Assembly: GCF_010728325.1 (NCBI RefSeq)
Contig: NZ_AP022570.1
Coordinates: 1,488,001 to 1,552,000 of the forward strand
DNA length: 64,000 nucleotides
Source: Mycolicibacterium poriferae
GTDB taxonomy: Bacteria; Actinomycetota; Actinomycetes; Mycobacteriales; Mycobacteriaceae
Direction of reading: 5' to 3'
Shown here in pieces: positions 26,433 through 35,079 of this stretch. Position numbers and translations under genes: made by a program. Below the pieces are notes generated by a model. That model was given only the letters and a program-made list of their open reading frames with translations, made no database searches and was not told the origin of the DNA. Each line of letters begins with the position of its first letter. The first letter of the stretch is position 1.

Positions 26433-26890
26433 CTGGCGATCCCTTTCCTGCGCCGGGCGCGTCGCCGAGAAGTTGTGAAGGCGACGTCCCGGTGGTCTCG
26501 TCGGGTTCAGTGGTTCCGGCGCCTCCGCCCGGGTCTGGAGCGAAACGGCCGCGCGCCTCCCCACGCGGTGGTGTTCGAACCCTCCGCCGGGGGAAGCTGA
26601 CGAAAGTATGACGTGCCGCAGACGGCCGGGGTGCGGAATCGGCGATTCCCATCAACCGATGGCACTTGGATTGAGCCGCAAGATAATCGCGCTTATGGTT
26701 GCTGGCAAACACGCCGCAACGTCCAGCTTCCGCACAGCGAATTCCTAGTCGCCAGACGGTCAAATGTCCGCACGCTGACGCGGCGCGGTTGCCCGCCTTC
26801 CGCACCTTGGCTCCGATGCTGTTCGTGCACTGTGGAATTCGCCCTGCCAGACTGTTGCTGTCCATGAGACCAGAGGAGAGCTGCTCGATC
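26433..26890. other. Divergent intergenic region, 458 bp
   Basis: Lies between the FAAL gene (minus) and the GGDEF gene (plus) and must hold both promoters. The part from 26610 to 26860 is less GC-rich than its surroundings. A GTTCGAACCC string near 26575 recalls a tRNA T-loop but no tRNA can be folded. No clear -10/-35 pair or repeat was found. Confidence 0.5.
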
Positions 26891-27832
26891 ATGACCAAGG
26901 TCCCCGTCGGGGAAGCCATGCAGCGCCGCCTGCTCGTCGCCCTCCTGGCGATCCTTCTTGTGCTGTACAGCGCCGCGGTCGTGCAGGCGCCGCTGCTGGC
27001 CGACACTCGGGGGGAGTGGATCGGCGCCGGATTGTGCGTGGTGGGGCTCGGCGCGGCGATCGGAGCCGGTACGCACGGCGCGCGGTATCTGGTCGCGGTG
27101 TCGTGCCTGTGTGCGGCACCCGTCGTCACGATGCTCTTCCACCGGCTGATCGTCGCGCAGGTGTGGTCGCTGATCCCGCTGATGTTCGCTGCGGTGTACG
27201 TGCGAACATGGCACCGCCCGGCAGTCGCGCGGATCGTCGCGGTGACCCTGTCCGCCGCCGCGGTCGCGGCGCTCTGGCTGGCGCCCGCGCCGGCACCCTG
27301 GCTGTGGTCGGTGTCGTTCCCGGTCTGCATCCTCGGAGCTGCGGAAGTGGTCGGCGTGCTGCACGCCGCCCTGTTCGACGCGGCGCTCCGCGATCCGCTG
27401 ACCGGCGTGTGGAACCGCGCCGGGGTGGACCGCCGAGCCGGCGAGCTCGTCGACCGCGCGCGACGTCGCAATGAGTCCGTCGCGGTGCTGGTGCTCGACG
27501 TCGATGACTTCAAAGCGGTCAACGACCGCGACGGCCACGCCGCCGGCGACATCGTGCTGACTCAGCTCGCCCGCCGGCTCGTGGCGCAGTTACCCGAGCA
27601 GGCCGTGATCGGACGTTTGGGCGGTGACGAGTTCGTCGTCGTGCTGTCCGGCGTCGACGAGGGCTCGGCCCGCCAAATTGCCGGCGACCTCCGCGGCACC
27701 GGCCCCGTGCACGTCACCGCCGGCGTGGCCGTCGGCCGGCCGGTCGACGGTGACGGCTTCACCGAGTTGCTGGTGACCGCCGACGACGACCTGTACCGCG
27801 CCAAGCGTCACCGCAACCCCGGCCTCCGGTGA
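26891..27832 (+). CDS. Membrane-anchored GGDEF protein (probable diguanylate cyclase)
   Basis: 313-aa protein. Five to six hydrophobic segments in residues 10-165, then a GGDEF domain with LTGVWNRAG, DVDDFKAVND, GHAAGD and an intact GGDEF at residues 244-248, so c-di-GMP synthesis is likely. No inhibitory RxxD site is seen before GGDEF. AGAGGAG lies 12 bp before ATG 26891; ATG 26864 is an alternative. One of two diguanylate cyclase-like genes in the window; the other is at 58103. Confidence 0.85.
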   Translation: MTKVPVGEAMQRRLLVALLAILLVLYSAAVVQAPLLADTRGEWIGAGLCVVGLGAAIGAGTHGARYLVAVSCLCAAPVVTMLFHRLIVAQVWSLIPLMFAAVYVRTWHRPAVARIVAVTLSAAAVAALWLAPAPAPWLWSVSFPVCILGAAEVVGVLHAALFDAALRDPLTGVWNRAGVDRRAGELVDRARRRNESVAVLVLDVDDFKAVNDRDGHAAGDIVLTQLARRLVAQLPEQAVIGRLGGDEFVVVLSGVDEGSARQIAGDLRGTGPVHVTAGVAVGRPVDGDGFTELLVTADDDLYRAKRHRNPGLR

Positions 27833-27946
27833 CGTCGCGCAAGCGGACACCAACCCGTCGCCTGCTGTTCACCGACTGACCGCCGCGGCATTACTTGCCC
27901 ACGCAAGGGTGACTCGACGCAAACGGCACAACTGAAGAGGTGACGC

Positions 27947-30325
27947 ATGGCCGGGACGAATCGGGGCACTGCGCGGCGGGCGGCGACCGCGGTGGCGATC
28001 ACCGCCGTCGTGGTGGCCGGGTGCAGCACCGACAACCAGGACGACGCGGGTGACACGGCAGCACCCGACACTCCCCGCGCCACGTCGCCGATCGACTTCG
28101 ACCTGCCGGCCGCGCAGCGCTATCACCGCACCGCCACCTACCCGGTGTATCTCAACAAGCCCGAGGGCGACTCGGTCGACGCCGAGACCGTCGCGGAGAT
28201 CTCCACCGTCACCCCGGACGGCAACACCGTCATCTACACCGACGCCGCCGCCAAGCGCATCGGCTTCGTCGACGTCGCCGACCCGGTCAACCCCGTCGGG
28301 CAGGGCACGCTGTCGCTGGAGGAGCTCGGCAACGCCGACGACCAGCCCACCTCGGTGGCGGCCGTGGCCGACGTCGTGCTGGTGGTCATCGACACCACCG
28401 GCGGCGATTTCGCGAACCCGTCCGGGCGCGTCGACATCGTGCGCGTCAGCGACCGCACCCCGGTGCACAGCATCGACCTCGGTGGCCAACCGGATTCGAT
28501 CGCCATCAGCCCCGACGGCTCGTTCGCGGCGATCGCGATGGAGAACCAGCGCGACGAGGAAGCCACCCCGCCCGGCGGGGAGGAAGGCGACCTGCCCCAG
28601 CCGCCGACCGGCTTCCTGCAACTCATCGACCTCGCGGGAGAGCCGAACACGTGGTCGGCGCGCCGCGTCGACTTCGACGTCGAGGCGGCCCGCTCGGCCG
28701 GTCTGGACACCCCCGAAGACCTTGAACCCGAATACGTCAGCATCAACTCGCGCGGCCAGGTCGCGCTGACGTTCCAGGAGAACAACGGCGTCGCGATCAT
28801 CGAGGGTCGCACCGGCGAGGTGACCAACATCTTCAGCGCCGGAAGCGAATCCGTCGAGGGCATCGACACCGCCGAGGACGGCACCATCGACCAGAGCGGC
28901 TCGATCTCCGACACCCCGCGCGAGCCGGACGCGATCGGCTGGGTCGGCGACGACCATGTCGTCACCGCCAATGAAGGTGACTGGAAGGGCGGCACCCGCG
29001 GCTGGACGATCTTCGACGCCACCACCGGCGAAGTGGTGTGGGACGCCGGCAACTCCTTCTCCCAGCTCGCCGTGCGCACCGGACTGCACATCGAGGGCCG
29101 GGCCGAATCGAAGGGACCCGAACCCGAAGGGCTGGCGATCACCGAGATCAACGGCACCCCAACCGCTCTCGTCGCCTCCGAGCGCAGCAACTTCGTCGCC
29201 GTCTACGACGTCAGCGACGTCACGGCACCGCAGTTCCGCCAGATCCTGCCCACCACACCCGGCCCCGAGGGTGTGCTGCCGATCCCGTCGCGCAACCTCC
29301 TGGTCATCTCGTCGGAGGCCGACGACGCCGAGGCCGGTGTGCGGGCGTCGCTGAACGTCTACGGCTTCGGGGATCGTTTTGCCGCCTCCGGCGGCGGTGA
29401 CCAGTCCGCCGCCTCCGGCGGCACCCCGATGTTCCCGTCCATCGTCTCCGGTGATGTCGACGGCGCGCCGATCGGCTGGGGCGCCCTCGGCGCGCTGTCC
29501 GCCGACCCCGCAGACGAGAACCGCCTCTACACCGCCACCGACAACGCCTACGGCCCGGCGCGGGTGCTGGGCATCGACCTCACCCAGACGCCGGCGCTGA
29601 TCGACACCGAACTGCCGGTCACCGACAACGGCGAGGCCGTCACCCTCGACGTCGAAGGGATCTCGGCGCGTCCGGACGGCGGCTTCGTCCTCGGTGTCGA
29701 AGGCGAGGAGGGCCCCGGCAACGAGCTGGTCATCGTCGCGGCCGACGGTAGCGTCGAGAAGCGGGTGACGCTGCCCGCCGACATCGCCGACGCGATGGGT
29801 GGGCAAGGGATCGAAGGGGTGGCGGTCGACGGGGACGCCATCTGGGTGGCGTTGCAGCGTGAGCTCGAGACCGACCCGCCGGGCGTCGCGCGGCTGGGGC
29901 GCTACACGCCCGACAGCGATTCCTGGGAGTGGTTCGGCTACCAGCTCGACACCACCGACACCGAGGGTGACTGGATCGGGCTGTCCGAGATCGCCGTGTA
30001 CGACGGATCGCTGCTGGTGCTCGAACGCGACAAGCTCAATGGCCCCGACGCGCGGGTGAAGGCGATCTACCGGGTGGCCCTGCCCGAGGACGCCGGGGTG
30101 ACCTCGGCCACCGAGGCCCCGCAGGTACTGCCGAAGACGTTGGCGCGCAACCTGGTGCCGGATCTGCAGGCCACCAAGGGTTTCGTGCAGGAGAAGGTGG
30201 AGGGCTTCGCGGTCGCCGGCAACGGCAACCTGTATGTCGTCACCGACAACGACGGCCTCGACGACGCCAACGGCGAGACCCAGTTCCTCGATCTCGGACC
30301 GGCGGCCACCGCGCTGGGCGGCTGA
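27947..30325 (+). CDS. Phytase-like/beta-propeller lipoprotein
   Basis: 792-aa lipoprotein with signal peptide and lipobox VVVAGC (Cys26). The N-terminal half carries propeller-like strands (ADPVNPVGQGTLSLEELG, DSIAISPDGSFAAIAMEN, GPEPEGLAITEINGTPTALV); the C-terminal half (ENRLYTATDNAYG, DVEGISARPDGGFVLGVEGE, GQGIEGVAVDGDAIWVALQR, GWIGLSEI-type and NGNLYVVTDNDGLDD) matches the esterase-like/phytase-like domain. A Gly/Ser linker joins them. Likely a secreted phosphatase or esterase acting at the cell surface; the substrate is not readable. GAGGTGA precedes ATG 27947. Confidence 0.8.
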   Translation: MAGTNRGTARRAATAVAITAVVVAGCSTDNQDDAGDTAAPDTPRATSPIDFDLPAAQRYHRTATYPVYLNKPEGDSVDAETVAEISTVTPDGNTVIYTDAAAKRIGFVDVADPVNPVGQGTLSLEELGNADDQPTSVAAVADVVLVVIDTTGGDFANPSGRVDIVRVSDRTPVHSIDLGGQPDSIAISPDGSFAAIAMENQRDEEATPPGGEEGDLPQPPTGFLQLIDLAGEPNTWSARRVDFDVEAARSAGLDTPEDLEPEYVSINSRGQVALTFQENNGVAIIEGRTGEVTNIFSAGSESVEGIDTAEDGTIDQSGSISDTPREPDAIGWVGDDHVVTANEGDWKGGTRGWTIFDATTGEVVWDAGNSFSQLAVRTGLHIEGRAESKGPEPEGLAITEINGTPTALVASERSNFVAVYDVSDVTAPQFRQILPTTPGPEGVLPIPSRNLLVISSEADDAEAGVRASLNVYGFGDRFAASGGGDQSAASGGTPMFPSIVSGDVDGAPIGWGALGALSADPADENRLYTATDNAYGPARVLGIDLTQTPALIDTELPVTDNGEAVTLDVEGISARPDGGFVLGVEGEEGPGNELVIVAADGSVEKRVTLPADIADAMGGQGIEGVAVDGDAIWVALQRELETDPPGVARLGRYTPDSDSWEWFGYQLDTTDTEGDWIGLSEIAVYDGSLLVLERDKLNGPDARVKAIYRVALPEDAGVTSATEAPQVLPKTLARNLVPDLQATKGFVQEKVEGFAVAGNGNLYVVTDNDGLDDANGETQFLDLGPAATALGG

Positions 30326-30332
30326 ACCCCTG

Positions 30333-30395
30333 CGTTGAGACTGCGGTGACGGCGGGAGCTACTCGCACTTTGCCGCAGTGGACACAGTCTCAACG
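30333..30395 (+). repeat. 63-bp intergenic hairpin repeat, copy 9
   Basis: Ends CGTTGAGACTGCG and ACAGTCTCAACG; begins 7 bp after the lipoprotein stop. Core ACTCGCACTT on the plus strand. Confidence 0.9.
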
Positions 30396-30649
30396 GCAGG
30401 CGTGGGGTGATCTGCGCGACAGAAGTTGCCAGCCAACCCTCCGGTACGGGTAGAGTTCACCGCGCAGGAAGCGCCATGTGCGCCGCGCCGTGCGGCCCGT
30501 CTTCAGTGAATTCGGCTTCCGAGCAAGATCTTTCGCGCGATGACGCGCATGATCATGTCCGCGTCCGCGCCGAAGGGCCTGCGCGCCCGCGCGAAATGAC
30601 CCAAGAGCCCGCGCAACAGGACCTTTGTGCCCGCGCGAAAGGAGCCGTC
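30396..30649. other. SulP leader region with GC-rich repeats
   Basis: Contains three related strings GCCCGCGCGAAA / GCCCGCGCAACA / GCCCGCGCGAAA at about 30587-30640, spaced 22-25 bp. The last carries the ribosome-binding site of the SulP gene. The frame is open through much of it, so an N-terminal extension cannot be excluded, but composition argues against it. No other gene seen. Confidence 0.5.
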
Positions 30650-32179
30650 TTGTCGACGACGTCCAGTGAGATCTCCCCACAACAGCAGCAGTCGGTGCTG
30701 GGCGCGCTGCGGTCACCGCGGCGGCTGCGCACCGAGGTGCTGGCCGGTCTGGTGGTGGCGCTGGCGTTGATCCCCGAGGCGATCTCGTTCTCCATCATCG
30801 CCGGCGTCGACCCGCGGGTCGGGCTGTTCGCGTCGTTCACGATGGCCGTCACCATCGCGATCGTCGGCGGGCGCCCGGCGATGATCTCCGCCGCGACCGG
30901 AGCCGTCGCGCTCGTGATCGCGCCACTGGTCGCCAGCCACGGCCTGGACTATCTGATCGCAGCGGTGATCCTGGCCGGGCTGCTGCAGCTGGTGCTCGGC
31001 GGCCTCGGCGTGGCCAAGGTGATGCGGTTCGTGCCGCGCAGCGTCATGGTCGGCTTCGTCAACGCGCTGGCCATCCTGATCTTCCTGTCCCAGGTGCCGC
31101 ACCTGCTCGGGGTTCCGTGGCTGGTGTACCCGATGGTCGCCGTCGGCATCCTGGTGATCGTCGCGCTGCCCAAGCTGACCACCGCGATCCCCGCGCCGCT
31201 GGTCGCCATCGCGGTGCTGACCGTCGCAGCGGTGCTCGGCGGCTGGAACGTGCCCGACGTCGGCGATGAAGGCCGGCTCCCGTCGAACCTGCCGTCGTGG
31301 CTGATCCCCGACGTGCCGCTGACGATGGAGACGCTGCGCATCATCGCCCCCTACGCGCTGGCCATGGCCGTCGTCGGGCTGCTCGAATCGTTGATGACCG
31401 CCAAGCTCGTCGACGACATCACCGACACCCACTCCAACAAGTCCCGCGAAGCCGTCGGGCAGGGCGTGGCCAACATGGTCAGCGGATTCTTCGGCGGCAT
31501 GGGCGGCTGCGCGATGATCGGGCAGACGATGATCAACGTCAAGGTCAGCGGCGCCCGCACCCGAATCTCGACGTTCCTGGCCGGCGTGTTCCTGCTGGCT
31601 TTGGTGGTCGGCCTCGGTGACCTCGTCGCGCGCATCCCGATGGCGGCCCTGGTCGCGGTCATGATCATGGTGTCGGTCGCCACGCTCGACTGGCACAGCA
31701 TCAACCCGAAGACGTTGCGCCGCATGCCCAAGAGCGAAACGTTCGTGATGCTCGCGACGGTCGCCGTCACCGTGGCCACCCACAACCTGGCCTACGGTGT
31801 GGCGGTCGGAACGTTGGCGGCGATGGTGCTGTTCGCCCGCCGCGTCGCGCACTTCACCGAGGTCGTGGCGCTGGACCCGGCCCCTGCTGACGCCCCTGCC
31901 GAGACTGCCGCCGACACCCGCGTCTACGCGGTCCGGGGAGAGCTGTTCTTCGCCTCCAGCAACGACCTGGTGTACCAGTTCGACTACGTGGGCGACCCCG
32001 CCAACATCGTCATCGACATGAGCGACGCGCACATCTGGGACGCCTCCACCGTCGCCACGCTGGACGCGATCACCACCAAGTACGCAGCGAAGGGCAAGTC
32101 GGTCACCATCATCGGCATGAACGACAACAGCGCCGAGCGGCACGCCCGGCTGTCAGGCCAACTCAGCGGCGCGCACTAG
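30650..32179 (+). CDS. SulP-family anion permease with STAS domain
   Basis: 509-aa SLC26/SulP transporter. About ten to twelve membrane segments ([60 protein letters not shown]) and a C-terminal STAS domain ([40 protein letters not shown]). Transports sulfate, bicarbonate or dicarboxylates in other bacteria; substrate here unknown. TTG 30650 is chosen because GAAAGGAG sits 5 bp before it; upstream starts exist. The MerR gene begins 10 bp after its stop and is probably co-transcribed. Confidence 0.87.
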   Translation: MSTTSSEISPQQQQSVLGALRSPRRLRTEVLAGLVVALALIPEAISFSIIAGVDPRVGLFASFTMAVTIAIVGGRPAMISAATGAVALVIAPLVASHGLDYLIAAVILAGLLQLVLGGLGVAKVMRFVPRSVMVGFVNALAILIFLSQVPHLLGVPWLVYPMVAVGILVIVALPKLTTAIPAPLVAIAVLTVAAVLGGWNVPDVGDEGRLPSNLPSWLIPDVPLTMETLRIIAPYALAMAVVGLLESLMTAKLVDDITDTHSNKSREAVGQGVANMVSGFFGGMGGCAMIGQTMINVKVSGARTRISTFLAGVFLLALVVGLGDLVARIPMAALVAVMIMVSVATLDWHSINPKTLRRMPKSETFVMLATVAVTVATHNLAYGVAVGTLAAMVLFARRVAHFTEVVALDPAPADAPAETAADTRVYAVRGELFFASSNDLVYQFDYVGDPANIVIDMSDAHIWDASTVATLDAITTKYAAKGKSVTIIGMNDNSAERHARLSGQLSGAH

Positions 32180-32189
32180 GGACACCGGC

Positions 32190-32582
32190 ATGGAGCTGTT
32201 GCAGATCGGTGAGGTGTCGGCGCGCACCGAGCTGTCCATCAAGACCATCCGGCACTACGACGACGTAGGCCTGGTGGTGCCGTCCGCACGCTCGGCGGGC
32301 GGGTTCCGGCTCTACACCGGCGATGACGTCGCCCGGCTGATCGCGATCCGCCGGATGAAACCGCTCGGGTTCACCCTCGAGGAGATGCGGGAGCTGCTCG
32401 ACGCGTTGGACGTGCTCGACGACGGCACGTCGTCCGGCGCTGAACGAGTCCGAGCCACCGACGCCCTGGCTGAGTTTCACCGCCGTGCCGCCGATGCGTG
32501 CGCCACGCTGACCAAGCAACTGGGCTATGCGCGCGAGCTCACCGAGCAACTCGCCCGCTACCGCCCCGACGAGCTTCGTTGA
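32190..32582 (+). CDS. MerR-family regulator
   Basis: 130-aa MerR-type regulator. Winged HTH QIGEVSARTELSIKTIRHYD, GLVVPSARSAGGFRLYTGDD, then the dimerisation helix (FHRRAADACATLTKQLGYAR). No Cys cluster is present, so it is not a metal sensor of the classical kind. Follows SulP at 10 bp. Its last codon CGT and its TGA stop lie inside the first six bases of a 63-bp repeat (copy 10), so the repeat supplies the end of the gene. Confidence 0.87.
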   Translation: MELLQIGEVSARTELSIKTIRHYDDVGLVVPSARSAGGFRLYTGDDVARLIAIRRMKPLGFTLEEMRELLDALDVLDDGTSSGAERVRATDALAEFHRRAADACATLTKQLGYARELTEQLARYRPDELR

Positions 32583-32639
32583 GACTGCGTCCACGTCGGG
32601 CGTCACTCGCACTTTCCCGCGCTGAGTGCATTGTGAACG
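32577..32639 (+). repeat. 63-bp intergenic hairpin repeat, copy 10
   Basis: Starts CGTTGAGACTGCG; the first six bases encode Arg-stop of the MerR gene. The right end is decayed (GCATTGTGAACG). Nine bp separate it from copy 11. Core ACTCGCACTT on the plus strand. Confidence 0.88.
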
Positions 32640-32648
32640 CGGGGACGA

Positions 32649-32711
32649 CGTTGAGACTGCGTCCACGTCGGGCGTCACTCGCACTTTCCCGCGCTGGCTG
32701 CAGTCTCAACG
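32649..32711 (+). repeat. 63-bp intergenic hairpin repeat, copy 11
   Basis: The first 49 bp are identical to copy 10; the right end is intact (GCAGTCTCAACG). An extra right-end fragment CAGTCTCAACG lies at 32719-32729, the remnant of a further unit. Confidence 0.9.
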
Positions 32712-32735
32712 TATGGCCCAGTCTCAACGCATGAC

Positions 32736-32766
32736 GAGGGGCCCGACCGTGACGGCCGGGCCCCTC
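32736..32766. terminator. Bidirectional hairpin terminator
   Basis: GAGGGGCCCG (32736-32745) pairs perfectly with CGGGCCCCTC (32757-32766) over an 11-nt loop, between the convergent MerR and CsbD-like genes. No U-tract, but the stem is very stable. Confidence 0.65.
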
Positions 32767-32779
32767 GCACACAACGCTT

Positions 32780-33016
32780 CTACTGCTGCGCCTCCTGGCG
32801 CTTCTCGGCTGCGCTGGCAGCCCCGCGGGCCGCGTCGGCCTCGGCTTCCTTCCTGGCCGCGTCGCGCTGGGCCTCGGCCTTGTCCTGCTGGGCCTTGCCC
32901 TCTTCGACCATGTCGTTACGACCGGTGACAGTGCCGACCACTTCCTTGGCCTTGCCCTTCACGTCCTCGACGACGCCCTTGATGCCTTCCTCGGGACCAC
33001 TGTTGTTGTCAGCCAT
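32780..33016 (-). CDS. CsbD-like / microaggregate-binding protein 1 stress protein
   Basis: 78-aa hydrophilic protein. EEGIKGVVEDVKGKAKEVVG is the CsbD/MBP1 core, followed by a charged Ala/Glu/Lys-rich tail (AEAQRDAARKEAEADAARGA) likely to be helical or disordered. Such proteins accumulate in general stress and stationary phase. A good SigF-type promoter match lies about 60 bp upstream (33077-33104), which fits that role. ATG 33016 (MADNNSGPEEG). Confidence 0.82.
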   Translation of the reverse strand: MADNNSGPEEGIKGVVEDVKGKAKEVVGTVTGRNDMVEEGKAQQDKAEAQRDAARKEAEADAARGAASAAEKRQEAQQ

Positions 33017-33076
33017 CGTGCACCTCCACACAATTTAAGGTTCGCAAATCGGATGGTCGATTCGCTTGCCAGCTAT

Positions 33077-33104
33077 ATGCCCACTTCGATGTCCCAGGTA
33101 AACC
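33077..33104 (-). promoter_or_regulatory. SigF-type promoter for the CsbD-like gene
   Basis: Minus strand: GGTTT (33100-33104), 17-bp spacer, GGGCAT (33077-33082). This fits the mycobacterial SigF consensus GGTTT-N15-17-GGGTAT with one mismatch. Position 61 bp upstream of a stress-protein start supports it. Confidence 0.55.
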
Positions 33105-33130
33105 ACCTGCGTTTGTGAGCCGCCCCACCG

Positions 33131-33670
33131 TCAGGTCAGGCAGTCGTCCGTGGTCACAAGCCGGGCACCCATGTTGCGCCGCATCATCTGCAGCGCAGCG
33201 TCGCCGAGATCGTCGTAGATGTGCGCGACCGCGTCCTCAGGCACGATCACTTCGAGGTGACGGATATAGGCGTCCAGAGCCGTGTAGAGGATGCACTGCT
33301 CGGTGACCTGACCCGTCAGCACCACGCACTCGGTCTTGAGCCGGCCAAGTAGGTAGTCCAACGGCGTTGCATAGAAGGCGCTGTGCCGCACCTTGGTCAG
33401 GAACCGGGACTTCTTGCTCGGCGCGACCGGACGGACCAGATCGGGGCGTTGGCCGTTGAGCGCGTCGTCCACGAGATCGCCTGGCGCGGCGGTGAAGTCA
33501 CCGTAGTTGTCGTTGACATAGATCAGGTCCACGTCGTCGCGGTCGCGCGCCCGGTCGACCATCTTGCTCAGTGGATCGATGATCGCTTCGACGTTGGGCG
33601 CCAACCGTTCTGCGTCGGGGTGGTCATAGGTGTTCATCATGTCGATGACCAGCACCGCGGTGTTCGTCAT
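33131..33670 (-). CDS. Isochorismatase-family cysteine hydrolase
   Basis: 179-aa isochorismatase-like hydrolase. The catalytic triad can be read: Asp10 (VLVIDMMN), Lys93 (LTKVRHSAF) and Cys126 (LTGQVTEQCILYTALDAYIR). The family includes nicotinamidases and amidases; the absence of a clear zinc site argues against pncA. ATG 33670. Probably co-transcribed with the hemerythrin-like gene, whose stop is 8 bp upstream. Confidence 0.85.
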   Translation of the reverse strand: MTNTAVLVIDMMNTYDHPDAERLAPNVEAIIDPLSKMVDRARDRDDVDLIYVNDNYGDFTAAPGDLVDDALNGQRPDLVRPVAPSKKSRFLTKVRHSAFYATPLDYLLGRLKTECVVLTGQVTEQCILYTALDAYIRHLEVIVPEDAVAHIYDDLGDAALQMMRRNMGARLVTTDDCLT

Positions 33671-33678
33671 CGCCGCAC

Positions 33679-34245
33679 CTACTTCAGCACGTGGCCCAGC
33701 GCGTCACGCGCCCGGTCCACCATCGACACGAACGGCCCGACGGCGAAGTTCAGCGTCGCGGACTCCACCCCGGCGTGCGGGTGCGTCGGGGCGATGCGCT
33801 CGGCGACCCGAACCGCCTCGGCCAGCTTGGCCAGCTCGCTGGCGTCCACACCGTCACGAAGCGCCGGAAACTCCAGCGTCTCTTCGTGTTCGGCGTGCTC
33901 GGTGACCGCAGCCTGAAGGTGGATAAGCGCCTTGCTGAACTCCGAGGTCTGCGGCTCGAGACCTTCGAGCTCACTCAGCGCGACCTTGGAGTCGTGTTCC
34001 TCGGCCAGGCGCTCGTCGACGATCTCGGTGCCGCCGGAGATCTTACGACGCACGCGCGGATGCACGATCATCTCTTCGGCGGTTTCGTGGACGGCCAACA
34101 GCGTGCGCAACCTGGTGAACGCGTCGCGCTGGGTGTCGACGTCGGCGGCGTCGAGGGTTTCGACGAACAGCTTCTTGATGGTCTCGTGCTGGGCGACCAG
34201 GTACTCGATGACGTCGTCGGCCTTGGTGATGCTGGGAGCAGACAC
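33679..34245 (-). CDS. Hemerythrin HHE-domain protein
   Basis: 188-aa protein with repeated HHE cation-binding motifs: YLVAQHETIKKLFVE, LLAVHETAEEMIVHPRV, LAEEHDSKVALSELE, VTEHAEHEETLEFP. These His/Glu residues should form a di-iron site that senses or binds O2/NO. GTG 34245 is chosen for the AGGAGG 6 bp upstream. Eight bp ahead of the isochorismatase-family gene on the same strand. Mycobacterial homologues are linked to redox and nitric oxide responses (family knowledge). Confidence 0.85.
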   Translation of the reverse strand: MSAPSITKADDVIEYLVAQHETIKKLFVETLDAADVDTQRDAFTRLRTLLAVHETAEEMIVHPRVRRKISGGTEIVDERLAEEHDSKVALSELEGLEPQTSEFSKALIHLQAAVTEHAEHEETLEFPALRDGVDASELAKLAEAVRVAERIAPTHPHAGVESATLNFAVGPFVSMVDRARDALGHVLK

Positions 34246-34349
34246 AGGAAACCTCCTATGCGACGGGAAAAGGGGAAGCGGGCATGGGCTGCGCACCGCT
34301 GCTTCCGGGGGTTACCCGCTGCCGCGCGAGGAAAACGTGCCGAAGCCGG

Positions 34350-35039
34350 TCACTCCCGGCTGGCGAGCCGAGCGATAGCGCTACCGGCCAGGTTGGCCAG
34401 CAGCTCCTGCGGATTCTCGAAGACCTCGGCAGCACCCGCGTCGCGCAGTTCGTCGCGCCCGCACCCGCCGCTGAGCAATCCGATGGTCGGCACCTGGGCG
34501 CGGGCACACGCCTCGGCGTCCCACACCGCGTCGCCGACGAAGACGGCCTGCTGGGCGCTCACCCCGGCACGCTCCAGCGCGATCCGCACGATGTCCGGCT
34601 CGGGTTTGGCGGTGTCGACGTCCTCGGCCGAGGTGATCGCCGCGATCACGTCGTCGCAGTCGAGCACCTTGCGCAGCAATTCGAGCTCGTCGGGCGGGGC
34701 GGAGGTGGCCAACACCGCCTGCAGGCCCATGTCGGCGACCCGGCGCACCAGATCGCGGGCACCGGGCAGCGGTTCCAGCAGCGACGCGCTGCGCTGGTAG
34801 TACTCGCTGTGGCCGTCCTTGAGCTGCGTGACCAGGTCGTCGGTCGGATCCTGGCCGAATTGCTCGAGCAGGGTCTTCACCAGCGTGGTGCCGTCCATAC
34901 CGATGCTGCGGTGCACCCGCCACGTCTCCATCGGCACGTCCGCCTCGTGGAAGGCGCGCTGCCAGGCGTAGACGTGCAGGTAGTTCGAATCGACCAAGGT
35001 GCCGTCCACATCGAACAGCACCGCCGGGTGGGCACTCAT
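34350..35039 (-). CDS. HAD-superfamily phosphatase
   Basis: 229-aa HAD hydrolase. Motif I FDVDGTLVDS (Asp10, Asp12), motif II TSA, motif III lysine in TAKPEPDI and motif IV GDAVWD. Resembles beta-phosphoglucomutase/phosphoglycolate phosphatase proteins with a helical cap. Substrate unknown. ATG 35039. Stands between the redox genes without clear operon partners. Confidence 0.86.
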   Translation of the reverse strand: MSAHPAVLFDVDGTLVDSNYLHVYAWQRAFHEADVPMETWRVHRSIGMDGTTLVKTLLEQFGQDPTDDLVTQLKDGHSEYYQRSASLLEPLPGARDLVRRVADMGLQAVLATSAPPDELELLRKVLDCDDVIAAITSAEDVDTAKPEPDIVRIALERAGVSAQQAVFVGDAVWDAEACARAQVPTIGLLSGGCGRDELRDAGAAEVFENPQELLANLAGSAIARLASRE

Positions 35040-35079
35040 GCTGTGGGACTACCCGGCGTCGCGAACTCCGAAAACAGGG

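Noticed and set aside
26565..26600. tRNA-like T-loop string GTTCGAACCC
   Set aside because: No acceptor, D or anticodon stems can be formed around it.
26368..27552. Minus-strand open frame of 394 codons across the FAAL-GGDEF gap
   Set aside because: Ser/Arg/Thr-rich composition typical of a shadow frame; it overlaps two well-supported genes.
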